Below are positions 62,325 to 64,000 of a stretch of DNA of 64,000 bases, piece by piece. A program made the translations under genes and the position numbers. The stretch lies in assembly GCF_003053745.1 (NCBI RefSeq), contig NZ_QAYE01000002.1, positions 62,001 through 126,000 of the forward strand. Reading direction: 5' to 3'. Under the pieces are notes generated by a model. That model did not search any database. It saw only the letters and a program-made list of their open reading frames with translations, and was not told where the DNA came from. Numbering within the stretch: position 1 is the stretch's first letter; every line of letters starts with the position of its first letter. This DNA is from Sphingomonas faeni (GTDB lineage: Bacteria > Pseudomonadota > Alphaproteobacteria > Sphingomonadales > Sphingomonadaceae).

Positions 62325-63037
62325 TCCGCCGGCTCCGTGGCGGCGACAAGGCCGCATCGCGCCTCGATTGCGATCGTCATGGCGGCGAGATCGGGGAGCA
62401 CCACGCTCTGCTTGGCGTAGCGAGCGATCGGCTGGAACGACGCCAGTGCCTCGTTCACCGCCTCATCGCGGCGGACCGTCGCGATCAGATTGTCGCCGAA
62501 CAGCGCACGCAGGAAGATCTGCGAATGGCGCGACAATTTGCGCGTGTCGTCGACCTGGTTGAGCACGAACACGGTCTGTTCGAGGTCGATCGTCGGCGTG
62601 CCCGGCTGGACCTTCGCCAACGCCGCGAGCGATGTCGGCTGCGGCACGAGCGTGCACAGGTGCAGCGCGGCGTGTGGCAAAAGGCTGGTCTTCAGCGCGA
62701 GGTCCGCAGAGGCAACATCGGCGATCACGATCCGCTCGCTATCGAACGGCGACGCGCCCGACCGCGCGATCAGGCGCCCGAAGGCGCCGCTCTGGACGGC
62801 GGCATAGCCCGACAGTAATTCGACCCCGTCGACGACGATGCCTTCGGTCGTGGCATCGGTCATCGCCGGGATTTCCTGCGCGGGGAGCATCCCGAAGAAC
62901 AGCTTCAATGCGTCGGCGTGCGTGAAATCGATTGCGGAGACGTCGTGCCCCCGTTCGGCCAGACCAAGCGCGAGACGCGCGGTCAGGAACGTGGTTCCGA
63001 CGCCGCCGACCGGTGAATGGCACAGGATCAATGGCAT
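62321..63037 (-). CDS. bcsQ: BcsQ, ParA/MinD-like ATPase of cellulose synthesis
   Basis: 238 aa. The deviant Walker A is HSPVGGVGTTFLTARLALGL (residues 7-26); it lacks the signature Lys before GGVGTT that most MinD/ParA proteins carry, as in other BcsQ. DVSAIDFTHADALKLFFGM, RIVIADVASADLALKTSLLP and TVFVLNQVDDTRKLSRHSQI follow the YhjQ pattern. BcsQ supports localisation and assembly of the synthase. Its ATG overlaps the upstream stop by one base (TGATG), and its stop overlaps the bcsAB start (ATGA). Confidence 0.9.
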   Translation of the reverse strand: MPLILCHSPVGGVGTTFLTARLALGLAERGHDVSAIDFTHADALKLFFGMLPAQEIPAMTDATTEGIVVDGVELLSGYAAVQSGAFGRLIARSGASPFDSERIVIADVASADLALKTSLLPHAALHLCTLVPQPTSLAALAKVQPGTPTIDLEQTVFVLNQVDDTRKLSRHSQIFLRALFGDNLIATVRRDEAVNEALASFQPIARYAKQSVVLPDLAAMTIAIEARCGLVAATEPAE

Positions 63038-63330
63038 CAACGGCGCTCCGTATGGTCGTCGGAAAGTCCGGACAGGAACGCGCGCAGGCTGCCGCCCTGG
63101 CGCTGGCCGGAGCCGCCACGCGCCGACATGTCATCGTAATCGCTCAGGAAATTCTTGGCGGGCGCCCTCTCCTCCGTCGCACGGTCGGCACGACCGACGA
63201 CGCGCTCGTCCTCCAGCAACGCGGCGAACAACGGCCACGGCTCGACGTCGGCAATTGGATCGGCGAACTGGCGATACTGGAAATCGCGCTGTCCCAGTCT
63301 CGCTAATAGTGCCTTGGCATCGGGTCGCAT
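63037..63330 (-). CDS. Small BcsR-like protein at the head of the cellulose operon
   Basis: 97 aa. The N-terminal half (LLARLGQRDFQYRQFADPIA, then DVEPWPLFAALLED) resembles the BcsR/YhjR pattern of an aromatic-rich segment followed by WPLxxxL. The C-terminal half is flexible and basic (DDMSARGGSGQRQGGSLRAF), ending in a short helix. BcsR pairs with BcsQ in E. coli and helps control BcsA. Direct coupling to bcsQ here (TGATG) supports the same role. The similarity is short, so BcsP or an unrelated small subunit is possible. Confidence 0.65.
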   Translation of the reverse strand: MRPDAKALLARLGQRDFQYRQFADPIADVEPWPLFAALLEDERVVGRADRATEERAPAKNFLSDYDDMSARGGSGQRQGGSLRAFLSGLSDDHTERR

Positions 63331-64000
63331 CGGGAACTCCTTGTTTCCGAACCCTCGCCTAAATTTTACATCAATAGGTTAATATTAGCGGTCACTTATT
63401 TCCAATCTACCATAAATCTAGATTTGACTATTACAATATTACCAATTCTCAAAGAGATAAAAGGAAATATCCGCCTGATACATTTTAACGAAGGCAAGAT
63501 TTGAGCGCGCCGTGGTTGAGTAAACTGGGATCGGTCCTGACAGATTCGTGACGATAATATTTGACGTGTTTTGACTGTGCAATCGCCTGATAAGCCGGGA
63601 AAAAGATATATTTCGAACGCACGGGCCTCGCGATGTGGTGACCGGAACTAAGGCTGCTGCGTCAGCCATGTCCCCGGGCTCGTTCCAGTGCCATCGCCGA
63701 ACCTTCGCACGAAAATGTGCGTGCTCATTGCCCCGCTGCCGAACATTTGGACGGCCTTACAAGCGTATGCCGGCGCTTCGCGAACGCCATTTAATAGGCC
63801 GGACAGCTGGCTGTCTTGGCGAACCGGTACCGCCTGCTCGACGAAATGGACCAGTCCAGCGTTATGCGCCGCCCAAGCAGATCAACGAATGTCTAAATTT
63901 GAGAGTCGGGAGGGCGATTGAGCGTGCACTTATGGATCAGATCACGCCCCACGCATCCGGTCAGGTACCCATCTACTCGTCGGCCAAGTGCTTGAATCAA
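63331..64000. other. AT-rich upstream region of the cellulose operon
   Basis: 670 bases to the window edge with no supported gene. Bases 63361-63480 contain 34 G/C of 120 (28%), counted by hand, against a GC-rich background. The region holds the 12-bp palindrome AAATCTAGATTT (63414-63425), 84 bp before the bcsR-like ATG, and several TTAATATTA/AATATTAC runs. It should contain the bcs promoter. Near the edge, a + strand frame opens at ATG 63932 (MDQITPHASGQVPIYSSA) and is still open at 64000; it could be the start of another gene. Confidence 0.55.

Noticed and set aside
63688..63921. 77-aa + strand frame near the right edge
   Set aside because: No domain or ribosome site, and composition typical of random high-GC sequence.
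1..64000. CRISPR arrays, insertion sequences, prophage or tRNA/rRNA genes
   Set aside because: No regularly spaced repeats, transposase or integrase signatures, or RNA-gene motifs were recognised by eye.

Overview
The window comes from a high-GC Gram-negative bacterium, most likely Sphingomonas or a close relative. This is inferred from the many TonB-dependent receptors, the lone STN-domain protein, the fused bcsAB gene and the dense 4-bp ATGA/GTGA gene overlaps; no rRNA or tRNA is present to confirm it. About 38 intact genes and two broken ones are supported, and two biofilm exopolysaccharide systems dominate.

Region 1 (1-20414). A TonB receptor is cut by the left edge. A three-gene type I secretion system follows on the + strand (1438-6168: PrtD-like ABC ATPase, HlyD-like adaptor, TolC-like channel). 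Facing it is a minus-strand operon (19077 to 6793) for a Pel-type polysaccharide. Its order is RTX deacetylase, pelG, GH114 hydrolase (PelA N-terminal half), pelB in two pieces, pelD, pelE, pelF. The PelA deacetylase half is not in the usual fused PelA. It sits in a 1131-residue protein with a carbohydrate-binding-like N-terminus and an RTX/serralysin-type C-terminal secretion region, and the type I exporter is next door. This suggests a Pel pathway whose deacetylase is exported across both membranes. PelD lacks the GGDEF domain, PelB is split, and no pelC is visible. A P-loop kinase gene with a nonsense codon lies between the two blocks.

Region 2 (20590-35275). A TetR-controlled RND multidrug pump with a divergent outer-membrane factor comes first. 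Next are a thioesterase, an F420-type dinucleotide-binding protein with an FMN monooxygenase under a divergent TetR, a secreted catalase with an ankyrin partner (katB-ankB-like), a glutathione transferase with a divergent TetR, and an msrA broken by a nonsense codon. The TetR intergenic regions carry clear candidate operators.

Region 3 (35407-43932). A mannoside-use locus: TonB receptor, DUF218 protein, GH92 alpha-mannosidase and GPH sugar transporter in one minus-strand operon, with a divergent ROK repressor and a 26-bp palindrome between them. A REPIN-like inverted pair lies in frame within the GH92 signal-peptide region.

Region 4 (44336-52916). A two-component system divergent from a CusBA/CzcCBA-type heavy-metal RND operon that ends in a degenerate retropepsin-like gene.

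Region 5 (53113-64000). A complete cellulose operon, bcsR-like, bcsQ, fused bcsAB, bcsC, bcsD, bcsZ, on the minus strand, preceded by an unusually AT-rich upstream region.

BcsA keeps a c-di-GMP-binding PilZ domain, whereas PelD has lost the usual c-di-GMP site, so the two polysaccharides may answer to different signals. All coordinates and motifs were read by eye; no database search was run.
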